Of a stretch of 64,000 bases of DNA, positions 26,692 to 35,845 are shown piece by piece. Under the pieces are notes generated by a model. That model did not search any database, had not been told where the DNA came from, and saw only the letters and a program-made list of their open reading frames with translations. Source of the DNA: Thermomonospora echinospora (GTDB taxonomy: Bacteria; Actinomycetota; Actinomycetes; Streptosporangiales; Streptosporangiaceae); NCBI RefSeq assembly GCF_900108175.1, contig NZ_FNVO01000005.1, positions 62,001-126,000 of the forward strand, written 5' to 3'. Every line of letters begins with the position of its first letter. The stretch's first letter is position 1. A program made the translations under genes and the position numbers.

Positions 26692-27159
26692 ATGATCCCG
26701 CTGGATCGTTTCTCCGGGCCGGTGCTCTCGCTGTTTCGCATCGTGACCGGGTTATTGTTCGGGTGCCACGGAACGGCCTCGATGTTCGGCGTGTTCGGCG
26801 GCGTCCGCGGCACCGGCCAGGCGGTCGACCTCCTCGCCTGGCCGGGCTGGTGGGCGGCGCTCATCCAGCTCGTCTGCGGCGGGCTGGTGCTGGCCGGGCT
26901 GTTCACCCGCGTCAACGCCGTCCTCGCGTCCGGTTCCATGGCGTACGCGTACTTCGTGGTGCACCAGCCCGACGCGCTGCTGCCGCTGCAAAACGACGGG
27001 GAGCCGGCGGCGATCTACTGCTGGGCCTTCCTGCTGATCGCGGTGCTCGGCCCCGGCCCCTGGTCGCTGGACGCGCTCCTGAACCGCCGCGCCCGGCACA
27101 CCGGCCGCGGCGCCGTGGACAAGGCACCCGCCCTGTCCCGCATCGGCTCCGCCACCTGA
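26692..27159 (+). CDS. DoxX family membrane protein
   Basis: 155 residues with four hydrophobic helices: FSGPVLSLFRIVTGLLFGCHG at the N-terminus (the DoxX signature with LR/FR and GHG-like elements), ALIQLVCGGLVLAGLF, GSMAYAYFVVH and YCWAFLLIAVLGPGP. DoxX proteins are small membrane subunits linked to quinol oxidation or redox stress; the precise role is unknown. ATG 26692 has GAGAGG 8 bp upstream and begins where family members start. A hairpin terminator follows. Confidence 0.85.
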   Translation: MIPLDRFSGPVLSLFRIVTGLLFGCHGTASMFGVFGGVRGTGQAVDLLAWPGWWAALIQLVCGGLVLAGLFTRVNAVLASGSMAYAYFVVHQPDALLPLQNDGEPAAIYCWAFLLIAVLGPGPWSLDALLNRRARHTGRGAVDKAPALSRIGSAT

Positions 27160-27172
27160 CGGCCCGCCGACC

Positions 27173-27202
27173 GGCCCGAGGGTCCCCCAGGGCCCTCGGG
27201 CC
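27173..27202 (+). terminator. Hairpin terminator after doxX
   Basis: 10-bp perfect inverted repeat (GGCCCGAGGG / CCCTCGGGCC) with a 10-nt loop, 14 bp after the stop. Confidence 0.65.
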
Positions 27203-27363
27203 ACCGTCACGAGGACCGGACCACCGGCGCCCAGTACACCCGCGGCACCGTCGCTATGGCCGGCGCCGAGGAGGACAACGGCCAAGGTGACGGCCGCCCC
27301 AGGAAGCTCCTCACCATTCGCCGGTTCCGCACCGCCCAGAGCCGACGAGCCGGGCGCAGGAGG

Positions 27364-29187
27364 TCAGGCGGGCTGTTTGCGGGCCAGGACCCGGTAGGTG
27401 TTGCTGGAGCCTCTCAGGAACGGGAGGGTGAGCAGGTCCAGGGTCAGGCCGACGGCCAGCAGGGGCAGGGCCAGGAGCTGGGCGGAGAGGGCGCGGGCGT
27501 ACTGGCGGGGACCCGGGGGGCGGGGATGGCGCCAGGGGAACTCGACGTCCACGCCGATCAGGTTGACCAGGGCGGCGGCCGCAGGGGCGATGTCCTGGCC
27601 GCGGCGAGCCTCGCGGCGCTGTTCGACGAGCACCTCCAGGCCCCGTTCCTCCAGGGCCTTCCTGAGGTTGCCCAAAGGGATCAGGTGCAGGTGCTGCGGG
27701 GGCAGGTAGGGCAGCCACAGGGTGCGCAGCACGGCGGCGAAGCGGGACTCGGGGTCGGGCATCTCCACCAGCAGGAGGCCGCCGGTGTCGAGGATCTTGG
27801 CGACCAGGTCCAGCTCGGCCAGCGGGTCGGTGGTGTGCTCCAGGTAGTGGTTCATGCTGACCACGTCGTAGCGGCCGATCATGTCCGTGCCGACGTCCAG
27901 GAACTGCGCGCGGTAGGCGTGGCGTATCCAGCCCCGGTGAGCGGCCTCCTCGACGCCGTCGCCCATGTCGAGGCCGTCGAACTCAGTGCCGGGCAGGACT
28001 GTGCCGGCGGCGCGGCAAAAGTGCCCCTTGCCGGTGCCGATGTCCAGCCAGGTGCGCGGGGTGGTGAACCGCCGGACCAGGCGAGCGCGGGCCAGGTAGT
28101 CGCCGGTGGTGGAGCTGAGGATGATCTCGGCCGACTGGTCGCCGAGGCCGTCGTAGGCGTCGCGGTAGTAAAAGTCCAGGCCCTCGGGGGTCACCTGGGG
28201 GTTCTGGAAGACGTGCCCGCAGCCCCGGCAGCGCTCCAGCGGGAACCGGCCGGGCTTGGCCTGGATGACGTCGCGGGTGACCAGGTGGGGGGCCAGGTCG
28301 CGGGAGCCGCACCAGGGGCAGTCGGTGCGGCGCTCGCCGAGGTAGCGTTCGACGCCCGCCTCGATCTCGGCGCGGTAGCGGGCGCGCGCCTCCTCCCGGC
28401 GGGCCAGCAGCCGCCGCTCCCACCGGGTGCGGGGGGCGCGCAGCGTCCGCCAGATCGTCAGCGGGACGCGGGCGATCCGCAGCCAGGCGGCCCGGTGCAG
28501 GTCGGCCGGGGACAGCGCGGTCCCGGCGAAGACCAGGTACGGGGCCAGGCTGTACAGCAGCACCAGGCCCAGGCCCGGCCACAGGTCGATCAGCGGGCCG
28601 GACAGGACCAGCAGATAGCCCGCGCCCGCCAGGTAGGTGGTCTGCGGCAGCGCCACGGACGGTGGCAGCGTCAGCGCCTGCGAGCGCAGCCACGCCCGCC
28701 GCTGCGCGGTCCGGTCCGTCGCGTGGAACGGGGCGACCACCATGTCCGCCGAGCCCACGTAGAACCGGATCCGGGTGGTCGCCTCCCCCATCTCGCCGGC
28801 GTCCAGGCCGCCGTGCGGCTCCGTCCGCGAGCGTTCCAGGGCGTCGCTGTCGACGAGCACCGCGTAACCGGCGCCCCTGCCCAGGCCGAACCGGTCCTTG
28901 CGGTAGGCCCGCGGATCGACGTGACGCACCAGGTCGAGCGCCTGGTCCACCGGCAGGTCGGCCGGGACCAGGTCGAGCATGCCCAGCCCGTCCTGCCGAG
29001 CGTGGTCGGCGGCCGCGCGCAGCACGTGGTCGGGGACCGCCGCGTCCTCGGCGGTCAGCGTCGTGTACCCGTCCAGGACGTGCACCGTGCGCCCCGGCGG
29101 CAGCCTGCGCAGCCCGGTGACCCTGTGGCGCAGCCGCAGGGCGTTGCCGAGGACGCCGGCCGCCACCAGCCAGATCATCCAGTTCAC
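27364..29187 (-). CDS. Large membrane-anchored class I SAM methyltransferase with zinc ribbon
   Basis: 607 residues in several parts. An N-terminal membrane helix (IWLVAAGVLGNAL) leads to an alpha/beta segment to ~180 that looks like a reduced glycosyltransferase fold. A two-helix hairpin follows at ~195-240 (LAGAGYLLVLSGPL, LVLLYSLAPYLVFAG). Next is a CPWCG...CRGCG zinc ribbon, as in sugar/lipid methyltransferases, and a Methyltransf_23-like domain with SAM motif I WLDIGTGKGHFCRAAG. A last hydrophobic C-terminal stretch ends the protein. It probably acts on a membrane-bound lipid or glycan; substrate unknown. The GTG has GAGGAG 8 bp upstream. Divergent from an antigen-85-like esterase. Confidence 0.75.
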   Translation of the reverse strand: MNWMIWLVAAGVLGNALRLRHRVTGLRRLPPGRTVHVLDGYTTLTAEDAAVPDHVLRAAADHARQDGLGMLDLVPADLPVDQALDLVRHVDPRAYRKDRFGLGRGAGYAVLVDSDALERSRTEPHGGLDAGEMGEATTRIRFYVGSADMVVAPFHATDRTAQRRAWLRSQALTLPPSVALPQTTYLAGAGYLLVLSGPLIDLWPGLGLVLLYSLAPYLVFAGTALSPADLHRAAWLRIARVPLTIWRTLRAPRTRWERRLLARREEARARYRAEIEAGVERYLGERRTDCPWCGSRDLAPHLVTRDVIQAKPGRFPLERCRGCGHVFQNPQVTPEGLDFYYRDAYDGLGDQSAEIILSSTTGDYLARARLVRRFTTPRTWLDIGTGKGHFCRAAGTVLPGTEFDGLDMGDGVEEAAHRGWIRHAYRAQFLDVGTDMIGRYDVVSMNHYLEHTTDPLAELDLVAKILDTGGLLLVEMPDPESRFAAVLRTLWLPYLPPQHLHLIPLGNLRKALEERGLEVLVEQRREARRGQDIAPAAAALVNLIGVDVEFPWRHPRPPGPRQYARALSAQLLALPLLAVGLTLDLLTLPFLRGSSNTYRVLARKQPA

Positions 29188-29329
29188 GCGTGCGTCTCCT
29201 CACCCTCGGCTCCCGAACGCGCCGGGAATCCGGGTCGTGATCGATCGCCGTGGGCAGGGATCCTGTCAAGAAAGCCCGCAAGCGGACACTAACCCCCCGG
29301 ACAACGGGAGGCGGTCCGATGTCACTCAG

Positions 29330-29366
29330 CTGACAAGACCACCCGCCGTTGTCAGGCGACTGACAA
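29330..29366. promoter_or_regulatory. Three CTGACAA elements between divergent genes
   Basis: CTGACAA (29330-29336), its inverted copy TTGTCAG (29349-29355) and CTGACAA again (29360-29366), in the intergenic region between the methyltransferase and the esterase. The inverted plus direct arrangement suggests a regulator site; the regulator is unknown. Confidence 0.45.
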
Positions 29367-29434
29367 AAAACCCGCCCGCGCCGGTGCGCCCGTCGGCAAG
29401 AAATCCGGCGGCCGGCGCGGCAGACTGCCCCGCT

Positions 29435-30334
29435 ATGGCGATCACTCGCGAACCGCCCGGGCTGCTGGGCGAGCGTCGGCTGGGCCCCAGGCTGTACGAA
29501 CTGGCGGTCCGGTCGGCGGCGGTCGGCCGTACCGTGAAGATGCATTTGCTGGTCCCGCACGGTTGGTCGCGCGAGGCAGATCGAACCTGGCCACTGCTTT
29601 ACCTCTTCCATGGCGGCGACGACGACTACCGGTCGTGGGTCCGCGAGACGGATGTGGACGGCCTCAGCGCCGGCTCCGACGTGCTGGTGGTCATCCCGGA
29701 CGGCGGACGGGCGGGCGGCTACACCAACTGGTGGAACTTCGACCGCCCCGGCGCGCCGCAGTGGGAGACGTTCCATCTGGAAGAGGTGGGGCGGCTGATG
29801 CGCGAGACCTACCGCGCCGGTGACGCCCAGGCCCTGGCGGGGGTGTCCGGCGGCGGTTACGGGGCGCTGATCTACTCGGCCCGCCATCCCGGCGCCTACC
29901 GCTACGCCGCCGCGTTCAGCTCGCCCTGCTCGATCCGCTCACCGCTGGTGGCCACCAGCCTGCTGCTGGCCACCGCCTCGGTCGGCCGTACGAACCCGCT
30001 GGCCATGTGGGGGCTGCCAGTCGTGCACGACCGGATCTGGCGCTCGTTCGACCCGGTCCGCATGGCGCACGGGCTGCGCGGCACCGGCCTGTACCTGTCG
30101 GCGGGCACCGGGCGGCGGGGCCCGCTGGACCCGCCGGACGCCCGCCGCGACATGGCCGCCCTCGCCGAGCCCATCGTCCGCTCCACGATCGGCCCGTTCC
30201 TGCGGCGGCTGCGCGAGCTGAACATCCCCATCACCACCCACCTGTACGACCGTGGCACCCACAGCTGGCCGTACTGGCGGCGGGAGCTGCACTACGCCTG
30301 GCCGCTGATCATGCGGTCGCTGGGCAGCGGCTGA
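29435..30334 (+). CDS. Alpha/beta hydrolase, esterase D / antigen-85-like
   Basis: 299 residues of the esterase-D/mycolyltransferase-like branch: LLYLFHGGDDDYRSW forms the oxyanion loop, the nucleophile elbow is GVSGGGYGAL (S138), and a C-terminal His lies in RGTHSWPYWRRELH. No signal peptide is visible from this ATG, whereas antigen 85 proteins are secreted, so it is either cytoplasmic or exported otherwise. No strong ribosome-binding site precedes the ATG. Divergent from the membrane methyltransferase across a CTGACAA-repeat region, hinting at co-regulation. Confidence 0.82.
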   Translation: MAITREPPGLLGERRLGPRLYELAVRSAAVGRTVKMHLLVPHGWSREADRTWPLLYLFHGGDDDYRSWVRETDVDGLSAGSDVLVVIPDGGRAGGYTNWWNFDRPGAPQWETFHLEEVGRLMRETYRAGDAQALAGVSGGGYGALIYSARHPGAYRYAAAFSSPCSIRSPLVATSLLLATASVGRTNPLAMWGLPVVHDRIWRSFDPVRMAHGLRGTGLYLSAGTGRRGPLDPPDARRDMAALAEPIVRSTIGPFLRRLRELNIPITTHLYDRGTHSWPYWRRELHYAWPLIMRSLGSG

Positions 30335-30404
30335 CCGGGCCGAAGTCCGACGCCGGCGGGTGGCCGACGCCATGTCCCCGAGCGTGGCCGTCCGTCTCGA
30401 TGCC

Positions 30405-30432
30405 GCAAAGTGTTCGGTACCGCGAAACTTGC
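30405..30432. promoter_or_regulatory. Imperfect palindrome upstream of glpFK (possible glycerol-regulator operator)
   Basis: GCAAAGTgttcGGTACCgcgAACTTGC-like dyad just upstream of the predicted -35. Actinomycete glycerol operons are controlled by IclR-type GylR proteins; assigning this site to such a protein is inference. Confidence 0.35.
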
Positions 30433-30435
30433 CCG

Positions 30436-30464
30436 TTGTCGGGGTGCGCATTCCGGCCTAGCGT
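30436..30464 (+). promoter_or_regulatory. Candidate promoter of glpFK
   Basis: TTGTCG - 17 bp - TAGCGT, giving a leader of about 120 nt before glpF. Confidence 0.4.
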
Positions 30465-30593
30465 CCGAATCAGCCGCGCGGCTCCGGCACCCGGCGGGAC
30501 CCCCACCGGCGGGTCTGCCCGGACGCTCGCGGTCGGCAGCAGCGCGGGCGGGCGCGGGTCCGGTCGCGTCCATCCGCTGGCCGAGGAGGGCAC

Positions 30594-31424
30594 ATGGCGG
30601 AACAGCGCACCCCCGTTCCGGGGACGGTCGGCGAGATGGCCGCCGAGTTCGCCGGGACGATGATCCTCATCCTGTTCGGAGTGGGCGTGGTCGCCCAGGT
30701 CGTGGCCGGGGGCCTCGGCGACCACGACAGCATCGCCTGGGCGTGGGGCCTGGGCGTCACGCTCGGCGTCTACGTCTCGGCCCGGGTCAGCGGCGCCCAT
30801 CTCAACCCGGCCGTCACCTTCACCCTGGCGGTGTTCCGGGACTTTCCCTGGCGCAAGGTGCTGCCCTACACGCTGGCGCAGACCGCCGGCGCCTTCGTGG
30901 CGGCCCTGATCGTCCGCTGGAACTACGCCGAGGTGCTGGCCAAGGTCGATCCGGACCACACCCTCAAGACCCAGGGCGTGTTCTCCACCCTGCCCGGCAA
31001 CGGCACCCTGCCGGTGCACACCATGGGCGCCCTGCGCGACCAGATCATCGGCACGGCCATCCTGCTGTTCCTGATCCTGGCGCTGACCGATCCGCGCAAC
31101 TCCGGCCCGGCCGCCAACCTGGGCCCGGTGGTGATCGGGCTGGTGGTGGTGGCCATCGGGTTCGCCTGGGGCACCGACGCCGGCTACGCCATCAACCCGG
31201 CCCGCGACTTCGGGCCCCGGCTGGCCTCGTTCCTGACCGGCTACCAGGGTGCCTGGCGGGACCAGTACGGCGAGCTGTACTTCTGGGTCCCGATCGTCGG
31301 GCCGCTGGTCGGCGGGGTGCTCGGCGCGGGACTCTACAAGGGGCTGGTCGGGCGGTTCCTGCCCACCGGGGACGGCACTCCCCCGGTGGACGTTCCGAGC
31401 AGATCCCACTACGAGGCGGCCTGA
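30594..31424 (+). CDS. glpF: Glycerol uptake facilitator (MIP/aquaglyceroporin)
   Basis: 276-residue membrane channel with both NPA boxes: [11 protein letters not shown] and [13 protein letters not shown]. The Asp after the second NPAR is the hallmark of glycerol facilitators as opposed to water-only aquaporins. Six hydrophobic helices are apparent. The ATG follows GAGGAGGG by 3-5 bp. It lies 28 bp upstream of glpK, so glycerol entering the cell would be trapped at once as glycerol-3-phosphate. Confidence 0.95.
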   Translation: MAEQRTPVPGTVGEMAAEFAGTMILILFGVGVVAQVVAGGLGDHDSIAWAWGLGVTLGVYVSARVSGAHLNPAVTFTLAVFRDFPWRKVLPYTLAQTAGAFVAALIVRWNYAEVLAKVDPDHTLKTQGVFSTLPGNGTLPVHTMGALRDQIIGTAILLFLILALTDPRNSGPAANLGPVVIGLVVVAIGFAWGTDAGYAINPARDFGPRLASFLTGYQGAWRDQYGELYFWVPIVGPLVGGVLGAGLYKGLVGRFLPTGDGTPPVDVPSRSHYEAA

Positions 31425-31452
31425 GCCGCCCGGACCCGAGGAGGGATGTCAG

Positions 31453-32970
31453 ATGGCCGACTTCGTCGGAGCCGTTGACCAGGGCACCACCAGCACCCGA
31501 TTCATGATCTTCGACCACGGCGGCAACGAGGTGGCCCGGCACCAGCTGGAGCACGAGCAGATCCTGCCGCAGGCCGGCTGGGTCGAGCATGACCCCACCG
31601 AGATCTGGGAACGCACCCGGGCGGTCGTGCAGAGCGGGCTGAACAAGGCCGGCCTGGGCGCGGGCGACCTGGCCGCGCTCGGCATCACCAACCAGCGGGA
31701 GACGGCCGTGGTGTGGGACCGGCGTACCGGCCGCCCGTACCACAACGCGATCGTCTGGCAGGACACCCGCACCGACCGCATCGCCTCGGCGCTGGAGCGC
31801 GACGGCCGCGGCGACGTCATCCGCCGCAAGGCCGGGCTGCCGCCGGCGACCTACTTCTCCGGCGGCAAGGTGCAGTGGCTGCTGGAGAACGTCGATGGGC
31901 TGCGCGCGGCCGCCGAGTCCGGCGACGCGCTGTTCGGCACCATCGACAGCTGGCTGATCTGGAACCTCACCGGCGGCACGGACGGCGGCGTGCACGTCAC
32001 CGACGTCACCAACGCCAGCCGCACCATGCTGATGGACCTGGAGACCCTCGACTGGGACGACGAGTTGCTGTCGTTCTTCGGCATCCCGCGCCGGATGCTG
32101 CCGGCGATCAGGCCGTCCTGCGACCCGGCCGGCTACGGGACGACCCGGGCGGACGGTCCGCTGGGCGGGGAGGTGACGCTGTCAGGGGCGCTGGGCGACC
32201 AGCAGGCGGCCACGGTCGGCCAGGTCTGCTTCGAGCCCGGCCAGGCCAAGAACACCTACGGCACCGGCAACTTCCTGCTGATGAACACCGGCACCGAGCC
32301 GGTCCGCTCCGAGCACGGCCTGCTCACCACCGTCTGCTACCAGGTCGGCGGCGCCAAGCCGGTGTACGCCCTGGAGGGCTCCATCGCGGTCACCGGCTCG
32401 GCGGTGCAGTGGCTGCGCGACCAGCTCGGCATCATCTCCGGCGCCGCGCAGAGCGAGAACCTGGCCCGCCAGGTCCCCGACAACGGCGGCGTGTACTTCG
32501 TGCCGGCGTTCTCCGGGCTGTTCGCCCCGTACTGGCGCTCAGACGCGCGCGGCGCCATCGTCGGGCTGTCGCGCTACAACAACAACGCCCACATCGCCCG
32601 CGCCACGCTGGAGGCGATCTGCTATCAGACGCGCGACGTGGTCGAGGCGATGCAGCAGGACTCCGGCGTGGTGCTGGACGTGCTGCGGGTGGACGGCGGC
32701 GTCACCGCCAACGAGTTGTGCATGCAGATCCAGGCCGACATCCTCGGCGTCCCGGTCTCCCGGCCGGTCGTGGCCGAGACCACCGCGCTGGGCGCCGCCT
32801 ACGCCGCCGGGATGGCGGTCGGTTTCTGGAAGTCCACCGAGGAACTGGTCCGCAACTGGAACGAGGACCGGCGCTGGCTGCCGCAGTGGAGCCGGGAACA
32901 GCGCGAGGAGGGCTACGCAGGCTGGAAGAAGGCCGTCGCACGGACGCTGGACTGGGTCGACGTCGACTGA
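31453..32970 (+). CDS. glpK: Glycerol kinase
   Basis: 505-residue FGGY-family kinase that converts glycerol to sn-glycerol-3-phosphate with ATP. Visible motifs: phosphate-1 loop [16 protein letters not shown], glycerol-binding [34 protein letters not shown], the ADP-binding [16 protein letters not shown], and [15 protein letters not shown]. The ATG follows GAGGAGGG. Second gene of a glpFK operon; no glpD or regulator gene is adjacent. It converges on the carboxyltransferase gene with a 10-bp gap. Confidence 0.96.
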   Translation: MADFVGAVDQGTTSTRFMIFDHGGNEVARHQLEHEQILPQAGWVEHDPTEIWERTRAVVQSGLNKAGLGAGDLAALGITNQRETAVVWDRRTGRPYHNAIVWQDTRTDRIASALERDGRGDVIRRKAGLPPATYFSGGKVQWLLENVDGLRAAAESGDALFGTIDSWLIWNLTGGTDGGVHVTDVTNASRTMLMDLETLDWDDELLSFFGIPRRMLPAIRPSCDPAGYGTTRADGPLGGEVTLSGALGDQQAATVGQVCFEPGQAKNTYGTGNFLLMNTGTEPVRSEHGLLTTVCYQVGGAKPVYALEGSIAVTGSAVQWLRDQLGIISGAAQSENLARQVPDNGGVYFVPAFSGLFAPYWRSDARGAIVGLSRYNNNAHIARATLEAICYQTRDVVEAMQQDSGVVLDVLRVDGGVTANELCMQIQADILGVPVSRPVVAETTALGAAYAAGMAVGFWKSTEELVRNWNEDRRWLPQWSREQREEGYAGWKKAVARTLDWVDVD

Positions 32971-32980
32971 GGCCGGCTGA

Positions 32981-34471
32981 TCACGCGCCGCCGTCGAAGC
33001 GGCGGCCGCGAGCCGCCATCCGCACGGCCGGATCGGCGGCGGCCAGCGCGGCCAGCTCTTCGGCGATCATCACGGCGGCCCGCGCGCAGAACTCCTGCGG
33101 CTCCTCGGCGGCATCGGGACACTCGGGAAGGAGCCGGTCGGCGATGCCGGCGGCGAGCAGGTCGGCGGAACGGACGCCCTGCGCCCGCGCCATCTCGGCG
33201 GCCCGCTCGGTGGTGCGGTGGACGATCGCGGACGCGCCCTCGGGCGGCAGCGGCGACAGCCAGCCGTGCCGGGCGCACAGCACCCGGTCGGCGGGCAGCA
33301 GGGCCAGCGCCGCGCCGCCGGTGCCCTCGCCCAGCAGCACGCACAGCGTCGGCACCGCGAGCGTGGTCAGCTCGGCCAGGCAGCGGGCGATCTCACCGGC
33401 CAGGCCCCGTTCCTCGGCCTCGGCCGACAGGACGGCGCCGGGGGTGTCCACCACGGTGAGCAGGGGCAGGCCGAGTTCGCGGGACAGGCGCATCCCGCGT
33501 CGGGCCACGCGCAGCCCGGCCGGGCCCAGCGGGTGGCCGGTGCGCTGGCTGAGCCGGTCCTGGCCGACGACCACGCAGGCCGCCTCGCCGAACCGGGCCA
33601 GGGCCAGCAGCAGGCCGGGTTCGGCCTCCCCCTCCCCGGTGCCCGACAGCACCGTGACGTCGCGGGCGCCGTACCGCAGCAGGTCCCGCACGCCGGGACG
33701 ATCGGGGCGGCGGGACCGCTCGATCGACTCCCAGGCGGAGACCTCGCCCGGAACGTCGCCGGACGGCTCGGGCGCGGGCGGGACGGCGGGCGGATCCCCG
33801 GCGCACAGCACCGCCAGGGCCCGGGCGGCGACCTCCGGCAGGTCGTCGATGCCCACGACAGCGTCCACCAGGCCCTTGGCCGCCAGGTTCTCGGCGACCT
33901 GGACGCCCGGCGGGAACGGCTCCCCGTGCAGAGCCTCGTAGACGCGCGGACCCAGGAAGCCGATCAGCGCCCCGGGCTCGGCGGCCGTGACGTGTCCCAG
34001 CGACCCCCACGAGGCCAGCACCCCGCCCGTCGTCGGATGCCGCAGGTAGACCGTGTAGGGCAGCCCGGCGGCGCGGTGCCGCATCACGGCGGCGGTGATC
34101 CGCGCCATCTGGACGAACGCGGCGGTGCCCTCCTGCATCCGGGTGCCGCCGGAGGAAGGGGCCGCCAGCAGCGGGAGGCCCTCGGCGGTGGCCCGCTCGA
34201 CCGCCGCGACGATCCGGTCGGCGGTGGCCCGGCCGATGGAGCCCGCCAGGAAGCCGAACTCCGAGACGACGAAGGCCACCCGGCGGCCCCGCAGCAGCCC
34301 CTCCCCGGTGATGACGGCCTCGTCGCAGCCGGAGCGTTCCCGCGCCGCCGCCAGCTCCGCCGCGTACGCCGAGCCGGGGGCCGCGACCGGGCGGGGCGGA
34401 GCGTCCCAGGACGTCCGGCTGCCGGCATCGAGGATCCGGTCGATCAGCTCCCGCGCCCCGATCCGCGTCAC
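32981..34471 (-). CDS. Acyl-CoA carboxylase carboxyltransferase, fused beta/alpha type (AccD-AccA)
   Basis: 496-residue carboxyltransferase with both halves: an AccD-like N-terminal crotonase domain (APSSGGTRMQEGTAAFVQM, GGVLASWGSLGHV) and an AccA-like C-terminal domain (PLLTVVDTPGAVLSAEAEERG, LLGEGTGGAAL). The AccD zinc finger (CxxC...CxxC) is absent. Such enzymes transfer carboxyl from biotin to an acyl-CoA, and need biotin carboxylase and carrier subunits, which are not in the window. It begins with a GTG overlapping the CoA-transferase stop by 4 bp, so the two are coupled. Confidence 0.88.
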   Translation of the reverse strand: MTRIGARELIDRILDAGSRTSWDAPPRPVAAPGSAYAAELAAARERSGCDEAVITGEGLLRGRRVAFVVSEFGFLAGSIGRATADRIVAAVERATAEGLPLLAAPSSGGTRMQEGTAAFVQMARITAAVMRHRAAGLPYTVYLRHPTTGGVLASWGSLGHVTAAEPGALIGFLGPRVYEALHGEPFPPGVQVAENLAAKGLVDAVVGIDDLPEVAARALAVLCAGDPPAVPPAPEPSGDVPGEVSAWESIERSRRPDRPGVRDLLRYGARDVTVLSGTGEGEAEPGLLLALARFGEAACVVVGQDRLSQRTGHPLGPAGLRVARRGMRLSRELGLPLLTVVDTPGAVLSAEAEERGLAGEIARCLAELTTLAVPTLCVLLGEGTGGAALALLPADRVLCARHGWLSPLPPEGASAIVHRTTERAAEMARAQGVRSADLLAAGIADRLLPECPDAAEEPQEFCARAAVMIAEELAALAAADPAVRMAARGRRFDGGA

Positions 34472-35646
34472 GGCGAGGCCGTCCGGTCCGCGCCGGCCGC
34501 CCGGTCCGCCTCGTCCAGCCAGGCCAGGATCGCGTCGGTGTGCTGGCCCAGCAGCGGGGGCGCGGAGTGCTCGCGGGGCTCGGCGCCGTCGAAGCGCAGC
34601 GGCGGGCCGGGCAGCTCGATGGTGCCGAGCCGTGGATGGTCGACCTCGATCACCAGCCCCTGGGAGCGGGTCTGTTCCCACTGGTAGACCTCGTCGATCG
34701 AGCGGATGGACCCGGCCGGGACGCCGGCCTCGGCGAGCCGCTCCAGCCAGGTCTGCCGGGGCGCGGTGGCCAGCGCCTTCTCGATATCGGCGGTCAGCCC
34801 GGCGCGGCGGGCGGAGCGGTCCGGGATCGTGGCGTAGCGCTCGTCGTCGGGGTCGATGCCCACGAGGGGGGCGAACCTGCGCCACAGGTTCTGGTTGGCG
34901 ACGCCGATCTGGATCTCCCCGTCGGCGCAGCGGAACGTCCCGTAGGGGGCGATGGAGGGATGGTCGTTGCCGATCGAGACGGGCACGTCGTGGGCGACCG
35001 TCCAGCGGGTGCCCTGGTAGGTGTGGGCGCCGACCGTGGAGGCCAGCAGGGAGGTGCGCACGACCCTGCCCCGGCCGGTGCGGGTGCGCTCGTACAGGGC
35101 GGCGACCACCCCGTAGGCCCCGTTCATCCCGGCGAGCACGTCGCAGATCGACAGGCCGAGCTTGGAGGGCTGGCCGGGCGGGCCGGTGACGCTCATGATC
35201 CCGGCCTCGCCCTGCATGATGGCGTCGTAGCCGGGGCGCCCGCCCTCGGGGCCGTCGTGCCCGAAGCCGGTGATGGACAGCACCACCAGGCCGGGATTGA
35301 GCTCGTGCAGGTGCTCGACGGGGAAGCCCAGACGGTCCAGCACGCCGGTGCGGAAGTTCTCCACCAGCACGTCGGCGTGCCGCACCAGGCGGGTCAGCAC
35401 CTGCCTGCCCTCGGCGGACTTCAGGTCGAGGGCGATCGACTCCTTGTTGCGGTTGCAGGACAGGTAGTAGGTGCTCACCTGGTCCTCGCCGACGAAGGGC
35501 GGGCCCCACTGCCGGGTCTCGTCCCCGGTCTCGGCCTCCACCTTGATGACGCGGGCCCCGAGATCGGCCAGCATCATCGTGGCGTGCGGCCCGGCCAGCA
35601 CCCGGCTCAGATCGACGACGAGGACACCTTCCAGCGGTCCGGACAA
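34468..35646 (-). CDS. Family III CoA-transferase (CaiB/BaiF)
   Basis: 392-residue CoA-transferase. Features: PLEGVLVVDLSRVLAGPHATMMLADLGARVIKVE at the N-terminus in family-typical form, STYYLSCNRNKESIALDLK, and the region of the nucleophilic Asp, GYDAIMQGEAGIMSV. It would move CoA between carboxylic acids. I chose the TTG at 35646: AGGAGG sits about 6 bp upstream and the family conserved block begins right after. A longer frame upstream has no such support. Translationally coupled to the carboxyltransferase, suggesting activation then carboxylation of one acid; substrate unknown. Confidence 0.88.
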   Translation of the reverse strand: MSGPLEGVLVVDLSRVLAGPHATMMLADLGARVIKVEAETGDETRQWGPPFVGEDQVSTYYLSCNRNKESIALDLKSAEGRQVLTRLVRHADVLVENFRTGVLDRLGFPVEHLHELNPGLVVLSITGFGHDGPEGGRPGYDAIMQGEAGIMSVTGPPGQPSKLGLSICDVLAGMNGAYGVVAALYERTRTGRGRVVRTSLLASTVGAHTYQGTRWTVAHDVPVSIGNDHPSIAPYGTFRCADGEIQIGVANQNLWRRFAPLVGIDPDDERYATIPDRSARRAGLTADIEKALATAPRQTWLERLAEAGVPAGSIRSIDEVYQWEQTRSQGLVIEVDHPRLGTIELPGPPLRFDGAEPREHSAPPLLGQHTDAILAWLDEADRAAGADRTASP

Positions 35647-35845
35647 CGCGTTCCTCCTGGTCAGGCGGGACTGGTCGCGGGGGCGCGGCAGGGCGTCGAT
35701 GATCACCCGCCCCGTCCCGGCGCCGTCGGCCGCCCCTGCCGGTGCCGGCGGCGCGGTCCAGGACATACCCACCCGGCACGACTTTTGATCTTGCCTGGGC
35801 GGGGCATGACGCCCGTCCGGAAAGCCGACGCAGGCGAGGTGGGCC

